Below are positions 17,344 through 26,625 of a DNA stretch of 40,092 nt, one piece after another. This DNA comes from Flavobacterium fluvii (GTDB taxonomy: Bacteria; Bacteroidota; Bacteroidia; Flavobacteriales; Flavobacteriaceae), in assembly GCF_900129545.1 (NCBI RefSeq), contig NZ_FQWB01000011.1:1-40092 (forward strand), read 5' to 3'. The translations under genes and the position numbers were made by a program. The notes under the pieces were generated by a model. That model was not told the DNA's origin, did not search any database, and saw only the letters and a list, made by a program, of their open reading frames with translations. Numbering within the stretch: the first letter of the stretch is position 1; each line of letters starts with the position of its first letter.

Positions 17344-18564
17344 ATGAAAGATTCGATTGCCATTCTTTGCGGAGGAGGTCCTGCACCAGGTATAAATGCG
17401 GTTATAAGTACATTGGTCAAAGTTTTTATCAAAGAGGATTACCGTGTAATTGGTATTCAAGAAGGTTACAGGACTATTTTTACAGACAGTCCCAAAATAG
17501 ACGATTTGGATTTTGAATATGCAGATAAAATTTTTAGTCTTGGAGGTTCATCTCTGCAAATGAGTCGTTATAAGCCTAAAGACGAGGAGTTCAATACCGA
17601 TTTTTTTGTAAAAAACAACGTTAAACTTTTAGTAACCATTGGAGGGGATGACACAGCTTCCACTGCCAACAGGATTAGTAAGTTTTTGGCCAGCAAAAAT
17701 ATTGACATCAGCAATATCCACGTTCCTAAAACCATCGACAACGACCTTCCATTGCCCGACAGGAATCCAACTTTCGGATTTCATTCCGCTAAAGATGAAG
17801 GTGTTCGAATAGGAAATACCGTTTATGAAGATGCAAGAACCAGTAAAAACTGGTTTGTGTTGTCCACGATGGGGCGCGAAGCAGGACATTTGGCTTTTGG
17901 TATCGGGATGAGTTGTCATTTTCCGATGGTGATTATTCCGGAAATGTTCAACAAGACCAGTGTTACCTTGGATAAAATTACCCGATTGTTGGTATCGACC
18001 ATCATCAAAAGAAAAATAGATAATATTTCTTATGGAGTGACCATCATTAGTGAAGGTGTTTTCCATTTTATGGATGAAGACGAGATTATAAATTCAGGAA
18101 TAAACTTTACTTATGACGATCACGGACACCCAGAATTGGGTAATGTGAGCAAGTCTCATATATTTAATATTTTGTTGCAGCAAAAGTTGAAAAGCTTGGG
18201 TATTGAAGTGAAGAGTAGGCCTGTTGAAATGGGATATGAACTGCGTTGTTGCCGACCTATTGGGTTTGACCTTACCTTGTGCACGTTATTGGCAATGGGC
18301 GTAAAGAAATTATTCAAACAAGGATTGACCGGTTGTTTGGTTTCTGCCAATTCCAATGGTGATATTAAACCTCTTTATTTGAAAGATTTGGAAGGATCTG
18401 ACGGAAAAATTAAGCCACGTCTTGTTGATATTGATTCTGAAATGGCAAAACTTCTTTTTTCCGATTTGCATTACATTACCAAAGCCGATTATGAAAAAGC
18501 CAAACAATATGTGTCAAATCCAGAAGAATACGATTTTAATAAAATACTGGAATGGCAAGACTAA
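17344..18564 (+). CDS. pfp: PPi-dependent phosphofructokinase-type enzyme
   Basis: 406 residues from the ATG at 17344, where the conserved N-terminus MKDSIAILCGGGPAPGIN begins; the extra upstream codons run through the terminator and are rejected. It phosphorylates fructose 6-phosphate in the cytoplasm. The phosphate-donor site has D103 in GGDDT and K129 in PKTIDND, the residues that mark pyrophosphate users; ATP enzymes have Gly at both places. Catalytic D132 and D134 are present. MGREAGH follows at about 180-186. It is the only central-metabolism gene in the locus and lies between the two GH2 copies, just after a terminator. Its presence suggests the imported sugar enters as a hexose phosphate in glycolysis. 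Donor choice is inferred from residues only. Confidence 0.85.
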   Translation: MKDSIAILCGGGPAPGINAVISTLVKVFIKEDYRVIGIQEGYRTIFTDSPKIDDLDFEYADKIFSLGGSSLQMSRYKPKDEEFNTDFFVKNNVKLLVTIGGDDTASTANRISKFLASKNIDISNIHVPKTIDNDLPLPDRNPTFGFHSAKDEGVRIGNTVYEDARTSKNWFVLSTMGREAGHLAFGIGMSCHFPMVIIPEMFNKTSVTLDKITRLLVSTIIKRKIDNISYGVTIISEGVFHFMDEDEIINSGINFTYDDHGHPELGNVSKSHIFNILLQQKLKSLGIEVKSRPVEMGYELRCCRPIGFDLTLCTLLAMGVKKLFKQGLTGCLVSANSNGDIKPLYLKDLEGSDGKIKPRLVDIDSEMAKLLFSDLHYITKADYEKAKQYVSNPEEYDFNKILEWQD

Positions 18565-18683
18565 ATTGCTAAAACATAAAATAATTGCAACCCATAAATT
18601 TTCGATAGCTAAATGGATTTCTTTCTGCCCAAGAGGCCGGTTGCTTTTAATGGAATCAAGCGTTGAACTTAACAATTATTCAC

Positions 18684-20117
18684 ATGAAATTTAAACACCT
18701 AAAAATCTGCGTTTCGTTGGTAATCCTACTGATGAACGCTTTAAATTCATCTGCCCAAATCAAACTGCCCAACGTTATTGGCAACAACATGGTTTTGCAA
18801 AGTAATCAGGTTGTGCCTATTTGGGGTTCGGCATCTCCTAAAAGTACAATTACTGTCAAATTCAAGGATCAGGAAAAAGAGGCTAAGACAGATGGAAAAG
18901 GGTATTGGAAAGTTAACTTGTCTGCAATGGCACCATCGTCATTACCTGCTGAAATGCTTATCACATCTGATAAAGACAGTAGTTTACGCCTCAGTAATAT
19001 TTTAATTGGCGAAGTTTGGCTTTGTTCGGGTCAGTCGAATATGCGATATCGTATGAAGAGCGAGTACCAGAAACCGTTAAAAACCGCCGACAGTCTGGAG
19101 CTGGAATTATCAATTAATGAACCACAAATCCGTTTGTTGCTGACCAAAAAAAAAATAGGTGCATCGGATATAGATACCTCAGGCTGGGAGCTGGCTGAAG
19201 GTGAAGCACTAAGTAAGTTTTCGGCTATCGGTTATTTTTTTGCCAAAAATCTTCATCGAAAATTGAATGTGCCCATTGGCATAATATGTTCGGCTGTTAA
19301 TGGAACCCAGATTGAACCTTGGACACCGGCATCAGCATATGAAAATAGTACTTTATTCAAAGATAAAATAGAAAATAATATCATTAATGGCGTCGAAGCT
19401 GGAAGCTTATACGAAAATATGATTAAACCTCTGGCACCTTTCGCTATAAAGGGTTTTTTATGGTATCAGGGTGAATCGAACGCAATGACCAATGATACTT
19501 TGTATGCCGATAAAATGAAAACACTCATTCACAGCTGGAGAGAAAGATGGGAAAATCCTGAACTATCTTTTTATTATGTTACTCTGGCTCCTTTTAATTA
19601 TACCCGTCGTAAAGACAAGGTTGCCCATACTGTTGAGACACTTCCAATAATATGGGAGGCACAGACAGCTGCATTGTCCATTCCTAAAACTGAAATGATT
19701 CCTACTAGCGATTTAATAGATAAATTAAATGATATTCATCCTCCCTATAAATGGGAAATCGGACGGAGATTATCAAATGTTGCGTTGGCGAAACAGTATG
19801 GTTATTCCAATCTTGAATTTACAGGGCCTCGTTTTAAAGAAATGAAATTAGCTGGTAAAGATCTTGTCGTTAGCTTTTCTCATTCGGATGGTTTAAAATC
19901 AAGTGATGGTAAAGCTATCAGATGGCTTGAAGTTGCAGGGTCAGATGGTGTATTTAAAACGGCTAACGGAATAATAAAGAACAACAAACTGGTTGTTTCA
20001 AGTCCCGATATCGTGAAGCCGATGCAGCTGAGAATGGGATGGTATGAAAGTGCACAGCCCAATTTAGTAAATAATGCTGGTTTGCCAGTAACGATTTTTA
20101 GGGCAAGTGTAGATTAA
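18684..20117 (+). CDS. SGNH-type sialate O-acetylesterase-like enzyme
   Basis: 477 residues from ATG 18684; the start at 18663 would put seven extra residues before a good signal peptide (MKFKHLKICVSLVILLMNALNSSAQ). Catalytic S118 lies in LCSGQSNM, the oxyanion block in WYQGESNAM, and the Asp/His pair is D350-I-H352 in NDIHPPYKW. These are the marks of the sialate O-acetylesterase family, whose Bacteroidota members remove acetyl groups from many glycans. In this locus the likely job is de-acetylation of rhamnogalacturonan or its side chains in the periplasm. It is 119 bp after pfp with no terminator between, so the two probably share a transcript; a strong terminator lies 150 bp after its stop. 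Confidence 0.82.
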   Translation: MKFKHLKICVSLVILLMNALNSSAQIKLPNVIGNNMVLQSNQVVPIWGSASPKSTITVKFKDQEKEAKTDGKGYWKVNLSAMAPSSLPAEMLITSDKDSSLRLSNILIGEVWLCSGQSNMRYRMKSEYQKPLKTADSLELELSINEPQIRLLLTKKKIGASDIDTSGWELAEGEALSKFSAIGYFFAKNLHRKLNVPIGIICSAVNGTQIEPWTPASAYENSTLFKDKIENNIINGVEAGSLYENMIKPLAPFAIKGFLWYQGESNAMTNDTLYADKMKTLIHSWRERWENPELSFYYVTLAPFNYTRRKDKVAHTVETLPIIWEAQTAALSIPKTEMIPTSDLIDKLNDIHPPYKWEIGRRLSNVALAKQYGYSNLEFTGPRFKEMKLAGKDLVVSFSHSDGLKSSDGKAIRWLEVAGSDGVFKTANGIIKNNKLVVSSPDIVKPMQLRMGWYESAQPNLVNNAGLPVTIFRASVD

Positions 20118-20265
20118 AATAAATCGAATGAAATAGGTGAATTCATCTTGGGATTATTTAAAATCAAGTAGTTTAATATAGAAAACCAGTAGTTGTAAAT
20201 AACTGCTTAGAAGATGTGGTGGCTTGTTTACATAGTGGGTCATTTCCATCTTTTTTCTACTTTAG

Positions 20266-20320
20266 AATCTGCTCCAATCTGCGTGAAAATGATGGCACGC
20301 AGATTAGAGCAGATTTTTTT
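20266..20320 (+). terminator. Terminator after the esterase gene
   Basis: AATCTGCTCCAATCTGCGTG (20266-20285) and 20296-20315 form a 20-bp stem with one mismatch and a 10-nt loop, ending in seven T. The AATCTGCGTG element recurs in worn form at 13871. Confidence 0.9.
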
Positions 20321-20462
20321 AAATTAACCTATTGTCATGTATTCTTGGTTGTCAAATTCAGGAGCCATAGCTTATTTCTACCCAACAATATTCTTGTCGT
20401 TTCTTTCCCTTTTAGCTGTTTTTCCTGTCAGATTGAGCCATTTTATATCATATTCAGTCATT

Positions 20463-20527
20463 TGTCGGAATATGAATAGTAATGTCGGTATTTGATAATT
20501 CAAAATAAAGCAAGGAGTCTAAATTTG
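20463..20527 (+). promoter_or_regulatory. HTCS-type operator and promoter, GH2 copy B/SusCD
   Basis: TGTCGG at 20463 and 20483 (period 20) and TAAATTTG at 20520-20527, again 37 nt from the second repeat. It is within the duplicated segment, so its likeness to the 14067 site is partly by descent. It would drive GH2 copy B, SusC and SusD. Confidence 0.7.
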
Positions 20528-20592
20528 TGAATGCGTATAGCAATAAAATACGTCATTGAGTATAAAAGAATAATCCTAATAACAATTAAATA

Positions 20593-23580
20593 ATGAACAT
20601 GAAAAGATTTTTTTATGCATTCAGTTTCTTGCTACTGTTTGCAAACTTGGTTAATGCACAACAAAATAAATCAGACAGAGAAAAATACAATTTCAATTAC
20701 GGTTGGAAATTAAATGTTGGGGCTGTTGAAGAAGCCAAAAAACCAGAGTTTGATGATCAAAAATGGACGGCTGTCAATCTTCCTTTTGCCTGGAATCAAG
20801 CCGAGGCATTTAAAAAAGATATAAGAGATTTGTCTACTGGAATTGCCTGGTATCGCAAGACTTTTCAATTGCCAAAAGATTCGAGCGACAAGAAGGTCTT
20901 TATAGAGTTTGAAGGAGTGCGTCAAATGGGAGAAGTATATCTTAACGGTACATTTATAGGGCGACATGAAAATGGTGCGATGGCTTTTGGTTTTGACTTG
21001 ACGCCTTATGTAAAACCGTATCCACAAGAAAACGTGATTGCCGTAAAAACAGATAACGATTGGAGATACAAAGAGAAAGCAAGTAACTCAGGATTCCAGT
21101 GGAACGATAGAAATTTCAATGCCAATTATGGAGGTCTTCCAAAGAATGTGTACTTGCACATGAAATCAAAAGTATATCAAACCCTTCCTTTGTTTTCTAC
21201 ATTGGGAACAACAGGTACCTATGTTTACGCAACAGATTTCAACATTGTCGAAAAGAAAGCGGTTGTCAATGTTTCTTCGCAGGTAAAGAATGAACTTTCA
21301 ACCCCCATCAAAGCGCAATTGAAAGTGAGCGTGGTGGATATGCAAGGAAAAGAAGTGGCTTCCTTTTTGGGAGATTCTTATACCGTAAATCCAAATGAAA
21401 AGAAAGATTTAAAAGCTTCCAAAGCCTTGAATAACTTGAATTTTTGGAGTTGGGGTTATGGTTATTTATATACTGTTACCAGTGAAGTGTTGGTAGATAA
21501 TAAATCGGTTGACAAGGTTGCTATTACTACAGGATTCCGTAAAGCGAAATTCGAAAAAGGAATGATATACTTGAACGACCGAGTTATCATGATGCACGGA
21601 TATGCACAACGAACCAGCAACGAATGGCCTTCCGTGGGAATGTCGGTTCCAGCTTGGATGAGTGATTACAGCAACAGTTTGATGGTAAAGAGCAATGGAA
21701 ATCTGGTAAGATGGATGCACATAACTCCTTGGAAACAAGACGTGGAATCTTGTGACAGGGTAGGTTTGATACAGGCCATGCCGGCAGGAGATTCAGAGAA
21801 GGATGTTACGGGGCGCAGATGGGAACAACGTACCGAGTTGATGCGTGATGCCATTATCTACAATCGCAACAATCCCAGTATTTTATTCTACGAATCGGGT
21901 AATAATAGTATTTCAGAAGAACACATGAAAGAAATGTTGGCTATCAGAAATCAATATGATCCTTATGGAGGTCGTGCCATAGGAAGCAGGGAAATGCTGG
22001 ACAGCAAAGTGGCCGAATATGGAGGCGAAATGTTGTACATCAACAAAAGTGCAAAACACCCTTTGTGGGCCACCGAGTACAGCAGGGACGAAGGTTTGCG
22101 TAAATTTTGGGATGATTTTACGCCACCTTTCCATAAAAATGGAACTGGAGGTACCAATCATTCAAATGCCAATGGTGCACGGTTAACCGATACCAGCGCC
22201 TATAACCGTAACCAAGATACGCATGCCGTTGAAAATGTGGAGCGTTGGTACGACTATTGGGAACAACGTCCGGGTACTGGAGAGCGCGTGAATTCTGGAG
22301 GAGTAAACATTATATTCAGTGATTCGAATACCCATTACAGAGGACAGGAAAATTACAGAAGAAGTGGCGAAGTAGATCCAATGCGAATTCCTAAAGATGG
22401 TTTTTATGCCCATCAGGTCATTTGGGATGGATGGGTTGATACCGAAACTCCTAAAGCACATATTGTAGGACATTGGAATTATGAAAAAGAAGTGACTAAA
22501 GATATCACTGTAATTTCGACTGCCGATGTAGTAGAATTGTTTGTCAATAATGTAAGTCTTGGTAAGGGCTTACAGAGTAAAAGATTCTTGTTCACCTTCA
22601 AAAATGTCCAGTTTAAACCGGGAAGCATCAAAGCTGTTGGTTACGATAAATCAGGAAAGCAAGTTTGCGAAAATGAAATCCGTACAGCCGGAAAACCTTA
22701 TGCAGTTAAATTAAGTACTATAGAAAGACCGGGTGGAACTTTGGCCAATGCCAATGATTTAGCCATCGTGCAAGTGGAAGTTGTGGATGATAAAGGAAAT
22801 CGTTGTCCTACGGCATTGAACATGATTGATTTTGAAGTAAAAGGACAAGGTACTTTTGTGGGCGGAATTGCGCAAGGACCCGATAATTATATTGGAGCCA
22901 GCAGTCTTCCAGTAGAATGTGGAGTCAACCGAATTATGGTGCGATCCACAGAAACGGAGGGACTAATTACTATCAAGGCTTCTTCCAATTCGCTTAAGAG
23001 TACAACTCTTGCCGTGAAAACGATCAAGACCGATTTAGGTAAATTGTCTGTGAATTTGCCAAATGAAAACTTGCCGTCTTTCACTGAAAAAGGACCAACT
23101 CCTGCAACACCATCTTTCAAGAGAGCTAGATTACCGATTGCAATTATTGGAGCCAAGACCAATTCGAATCAAGCGGATGCTTTCAAAAGTTATGACGACA
23201 ATGAATTGACACAATGGTCATACGGGAAAAATGACAAGGCCGTGATTGAGTATGAATTAGAGCGTGAAGCTAATATTAGTCAAGTAGTGATGAAGATTGC
23301 CGGGTGGAAAAGGAAAAAATATCCAATTCGAATCTTGGTTGACAATAAAAAAGTATTTGATGGCTCTACGCCTCTTAGTTTGGGATATGTAACCTTGAAC
23401 GTGACTCCAACCAAAGGTAAAAAAGTACAAATAGAGTTGGTAGGAAAAGTCAAAGACAGTGATGCCATTAATTTGGTGGAAATTACTGGAAAAGTAGATC
23501 AGGCAGGCCTAAAAGAAGGCGGTAAAACCATAGAACGATTGCCTATAATCGAAGTGGAATTTCACGAGCAGATTCATTAG
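20593..23580 (+). CDS. GH2 family protein, copy B, acid/base Glu replaced by Asn
   Basis: 995 residues, same build as copy A: signal peptide (LVNAQ), sugar-binding, Ig-like and TIM barrel domains, DUF4982-like, Ig-like and F5/8 type C domains. The nucleophile E is kept in ATEYSRDEG, but the acid/base position reads YESGNNSIS: codon AAT at 21904-21906 gives N438 where copy A has E438. The frame is otherwise intact and strongly conserved, so this is not simple decay. It may be a glycan-binding or slow enzyme, or may use another acid, for example E434 four residues earlier, which both copies have. First gene of a unit with SusC and SusD (44-nt gap), under the TGTCGG operator. Exported to the periplasm or surface. 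Confidence 0.85.
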   Translation: MNMKRFFYAFSFLLLFANLVNAQQNKSDREKYNFNYGWKLNVGAVEEAKKPEFDDQKWTAVNLPFAWNQAEAFKKDIRDLSTGIAWYRKTFQLPKDSSDKKVFIEFEGVRQMGEVYLNGTFIGRHENGAMAFGFDLTPYVKPYPQENVIAVKTDNDWRYKEKASNSGFQWNDRNFNANYGGLPKNVYLHMKSKVYQTLPLFSTLGTTGTYVYATDFNIVEKKAVVNVSSQVKNELSTPIKAQLKVSVVDMQGKEVASFLGDSYTVNPNEKKDLKASKALNNLNFWSWGYGYLYTVTSEVLVDNKSVDKVAITTGFRKAKFEKGMIYLNDRVIMMHGYAQRTSNEWPSVGMSVPAWMSDYSNSLMVKSNGNLVRWMHITPWKQDVESCDRVGLIQAMPAGDSEKDVTGRRWEQRTELMRDAIIYNRNNPSILFYESGNNSISEEHMKEMLAIRNQYDPYGGRAIGSREMLDSKVAEYGGEMLYINKSAKHPLWATEYSRDEGLRKFWDDFTPPFHKNGTGGTNHSNANGARLTDTSAYNRNQDTHAVENVERWYDYWEQRPGTGERVNSGGVNIIFSDSNTHYRGQENYRRSGEVDPMRIPKDGFYAHQVIWDGWVDTETPKAHIVGHWNYEKEVTKDITVISTADVVELFVNNVSLGKGLQSKRFLFTFKNVQFKPGSIKAVGYDKSGKQVCENEIRTAGKPYAVKLSTIERPGGTLANANDLAIVQVEVVDDKGNRCPTALNMIDFEVKGQGTFVGGIAQGPDNYIGASSLPVECGVNRIMVRSTETEGLITIKASSNSLKSTTLAVKTIKTDLGKLSVNLPNENLPSFTEKGPTPATPSFKRARLPIAIIGAKTNSNQADAFKSYDDNELTQWSYGKNDKAVIEYELEREANISQVVMKIAGWKRKKYPIRILVDNKKVFDGSTPLSLGYVTLNVTPTKGKKVQIELVGKVKDSDAINLVEITGKVDQAGLKEGGKTIERLPIIEVEFHEQIH

Positions 23581-23624
23581 GCAGCATAAAATTATTAACT
23601 AACCAAATTAAAATTAAACCATTT

Positions 23625-26615
23625 ATGAAAAAATCAATATTGAAGTATTTCATATTCTTTTCCGTGCTTTTTTCTTGTTTGAGTGCAACAGCCCAAAAGA
23701 AAATTACTGGAATTGTAAAAGATGCGGTAGGGCTAACCATACCCGGGGCGAATGTCAAAATCAAGGATAAAAAAGCAGAAACCCAAACCGATTTTGACGG
23801 TAATTTTACCATTAGTGCAGAATCAGGAGATGTCTTGATTTTTTCCTTTGTCGGAATGACAACCACTGAAATCACCATCGATTCTAGATCGAATTACACT
23901 GTTGTCATGCAAGAACTTGCATCTCAACTGAACGAAGTGGTTGTAGTCGGGTACGGAACCAAAAAGAAAACAGATGTGACCGGAGCCGTTTCAACCGCCA
24001 ATTTGAAAGCCTTTGAAGATTCGCCAAATCCCAATCTTGCCCAAAGTTTGCAAGGAAGCGTTGCGGGTTTGAATGTTGGTCAGACCAACAGTGCAGGAAG
24101 TACTCCTAATATTTCCATCAGGGGGCGAAATTCGTTGGCCGGGAACAACAACGTTCTAATAGTGGTGGACGGAATCGTGTACACGGGATCTATAAATGAC
24201 CTGAATCCTGATGACGTTGCTTCCGTGGATGTGCTGAAGGATGCCAGTTCGACTGCCATTTATGGAGCTCAGGGCGCCAACGGTATCTTGATGATTACCA
24301 CCAAAAAAGGAAATAAAAACAAAGCTCCACAAATCAGTTTTTCAAATTCTTATACTACCCAGATTCCAACCATAAATGTAGAGCCTTTGGACAGACAAGA
24401 TTATCTGGATAAAGTACGAGATTTGTATTGGAATAAATCCTATTTGGCTCCTGACTACACTGTGCCAGATCCCTCTTTTAATTTAGCTGATTATGTCGAT
24501 GATTCCCTCGTAAACCAAGGCCAGATTTCAGGTGCCGATTACAATTGGTGGGATGCTGCAACAAAAACGGGTTCCATCCAGGATTTCAACCTTAGTGTGT
24601 CTGGAGGAGGTGACAACATGTCCTATTTGTTGTCTGCCAGCCATACAGACCAGGAGGGGTATATCATTAATGATGTCAGCAAAAGAACCACTATTAGAGC
24701 CAACATCGATGTTAATCTAAAAGATTGGTGGACTGTAGGGATGCAGTCATTTGCCACCTTTTCCGATTATAGTGGTGAAGAACCTACTCTTAGCGGAATT
24801 ATTCGTCAAGCTCCATTAGTGGAGCCATTTGATGCAGATGGGAACCTGATTCCATTTCCTACAGGGACAATTTATTCCAATCCATTCATGACTTATTATG
24901 TGGACAACCTGGATAAAAGCAATAATTTATTCGGAAATTTTTATTCCGACATCAAATTCCCTTTCATCAAAGGATTGAGTTATAGAGTAAACTTCGGTAA
25001 CAACTATAGATGGGCCAATGAATACGGATCTAGCATTTATGGTGCAGGATTAACGGGTTCAGCCTATAAAAACCACAGTACCCGATATGATTATACGTTT
25101 GACAACATATTTACCTACAAAAGAACGTTTGCCGAAAATCATGAGTTGGAAGCGACATTCTTGTATGGTGCATCCGAAAGAGAAGCCGAAGATACTTCAG
25201 CCACTGGAGAAGGTTTCACGGATTTATCTTTAAGTTACAATGCACTTGAACAAGCCACCATACAAAAAATAACTTCCGGTGGATGGCATGAAGCCCTAAG
25301 TTACCAAATGGGAAGGGTCAATTACAAATACAAGGACAAATACCTTTTTACTGGTACAATAAGAAGGGATGGATTTTCCGGGTTTGCCGAGAATGAAAAG
25401 TGGGGCGTTTTCCCTTCGGCAGCCTTGGGTTGGGTTATTACCAAAGAAGATTTTTTCAAGTCTAAAGTGGTTGATTTACTCAAGTTAAGAGCGGGATACG
25501 GATCGAATGGCAACCTTACCAGCAGGTATTTTTCACTTTCCAGAATTGGTAGAAGTTCCGGATATGTATATGGCGATGGAGGTTCAACAGAGTTTATGCA
25601 ACAATTAAACACATTGGCCAATGCCAACTTGCAATGGGAATCCACTGGAGGAATCAACTTGGGACTGGATTTTAAATTGTTTAAAGGCATATTGTCGGGA
25701 AGTGTCGAATATTATAACACGGAAACAAAAAACCAATTGTTTTCAAGATCGGTTCCCTCCATTACCGGGGTTACTTCCGTGAACGTGAATTTGGGAAATA
25801 TCCAGAATACGGGATATGAATTTTCCTTGACTTCAAACAACATCAAAAACGACAATTTTTCTTGGAGCACCACTTTCAATTATTCCCATAACGACAATAA
25901 AATCTTGGCACTGACGGGTCTTGATGAAGACGGGAACGGTGTGGAAGATGATATCGTGGCAGACAACTTGTTTATCGGCAAATCCATTGGAACCATTTAT
26001 GCTTACGAGGCTGGGCCAATTTACCAAATTGGAGATGTCATCCCCACAGGTTACTATCCTGGAACAAGAAAGGTAATCGATCAAAACAATGACGGTCTTA
26101 TCGATTCCAATGACAGGGTTTTTCAAGGAAAATCGGAGCCGGAATTCAGGGCTGGTTTGTTGAACACTTTTACGTATAAAGATTTCACATTGAACGTGTT
26201 TTTAAACACGGTGCAAGGAGGAAAAGACGGATATTTGAGTGCGAATGAACCAACTTACGGAGGAAGACAGAGTGAAATTGACAACTTGTTCAATATTCTT
26301 AACAATACAGATTTTTGGACACCATTGAACCCTGACGGGATTAATTCTCGTTATGTTACGGCACCAAAAGTAATACCTTCCGTATTTTATGAGCGTGATT
26401 TTGTTCGCTTACAGGACGTTTCCCTGTCCTATAACTTTCCAAAATCATTATTGGACAGTGCCGGCTTAAATTCTTTGAGGCTTTTTGTCAGCGGCAAAAA
26501 CTTGGCTACCTGGACTGATTGGAAAGGATGGGATCCTGAAACAGGCCAAGGTTTGAGAGATGATGGTCGCCCAGTTCTCAAAGGATATTCTTTTGGTTTA
26601 AACGTAACTTTTTAA
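23625..26615 (+). CDS. susC-like: SusC-like TonB-dependent outer-membrane transporter
   Basis: 996 residues. Signal peptide ending SATAQ, then a carboxypeptidase-D regulatory-like domain (about 25-100, ITGIVKDAVG...PGANV), a TonB box region (LNEVVVVGYGTKKK, about 102-115), plug domain (about 118-230, ISIRGRNSL, VLKDASSTAIYGAQGANG) and a long beta barrel ending in Phe (GLNVTF), as outer-membrane proteins do. It imports oligosaccharides together with the SusD-like lipoprotein that starts 10 nt downstream, using TonB energy. Same transcript as GH2 copy B. Substrate is inferred from the locus (rhamnogalacturonan fragments), not from this sequence. Confidence 0.95.
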   Translation: MKKSILKYFIFFSVLFSCLSATAQKKITGIVKDAVGLTIPGANVKIKDKKAETQTDFDGNFTISAESGDVLIFSFVGMTTTEITIDSRSNYTVVMQELASQLNEVVVVGYGTKKKTDVTGAVSTANLKAFEDSPNPNLAQSLQGSVAGLNVGQTNSAGSTPNISIRGRNSLAGNNNVLIVVDGIVYTGSINDLNPDDVASVDVLKDASSTAIYGAQGANGILMITTKKGNKNKAPQISFSNSYTTQIPTINVEPLDRQDYLDKVRDLYWNKSYLAPDYTVPDPSFNLADYVDDSLVNQGQISGADYNWWDAATKTGSIQDFNLSVSGGGDNMSYLLSASHTDQEGYIINDVSKRTTIRANIDVNLKDWWTVGMQSFATFSDYSGEEPTLSGIIRQAPLVEPFDADGNLIPFPTGTIYSNPFMTYYVDNLDKSNNLFGNFYSDIKFPFIKGLSYRVNFGNNYRWANEYGSSIYGAGLTGSAYKNHSTRYDYTFDNIFTYKRTFAENHELEATFLYGASEREAEDTSATGEGFTDLSLSYNALEQATIQKITSGGWHEALSYQMGRVNYKYKDKYLFTGTIRRDGFSGFAENEKWGVFPSAALGWVITKEDFFKSKVVDLLKLRAGYGSNGNLTSRYFSLSRIGRSSGYVYGDGGSTEFMQQLNTLANANLQWESTGGINLGLDFKLFKGILSGSVEYYNTETKNQLFSRSVPSITGVTSVNVNLGNIQNTGYEFSLTSNNIKNDNFSWSTTFNYSHNDNKILALTGLDEDGNGVEDDIVADNLFIGKSIGTIYAYEAGPIYQIGDVIPTGYYPGTRKVIDQNNDGLIDSNDRVFQGKSEPEFRAGLLNTFTYKDFTLNVFLNTVQGGKDGYLSANEPTYGGRQSEIDNLFNILNNTDFWTPLNPDGINSRYVTAPKVIPSVFYERDFVRLQDVSLSYNFPKSLLDSAGLNSLRLFVSGKNLATWTDWKGWDPETGQGLRDDGRPVLKGYSFGLNVTF

Positions 26616-26625
26616 AATTAGTATC

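Larger units (their letters stand above)
20247..23580 (+). repeat. Duplicated 3.3-kb segment, copy B
   Basis: Partner of 13850-17191. The two direct copies flank pfp and the esterase, so recombination between them would delete or amplify that pair. Outside the copies the flanks are unrelated, apart from the shared terminator element at the left edge. Confidence 0.85.
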
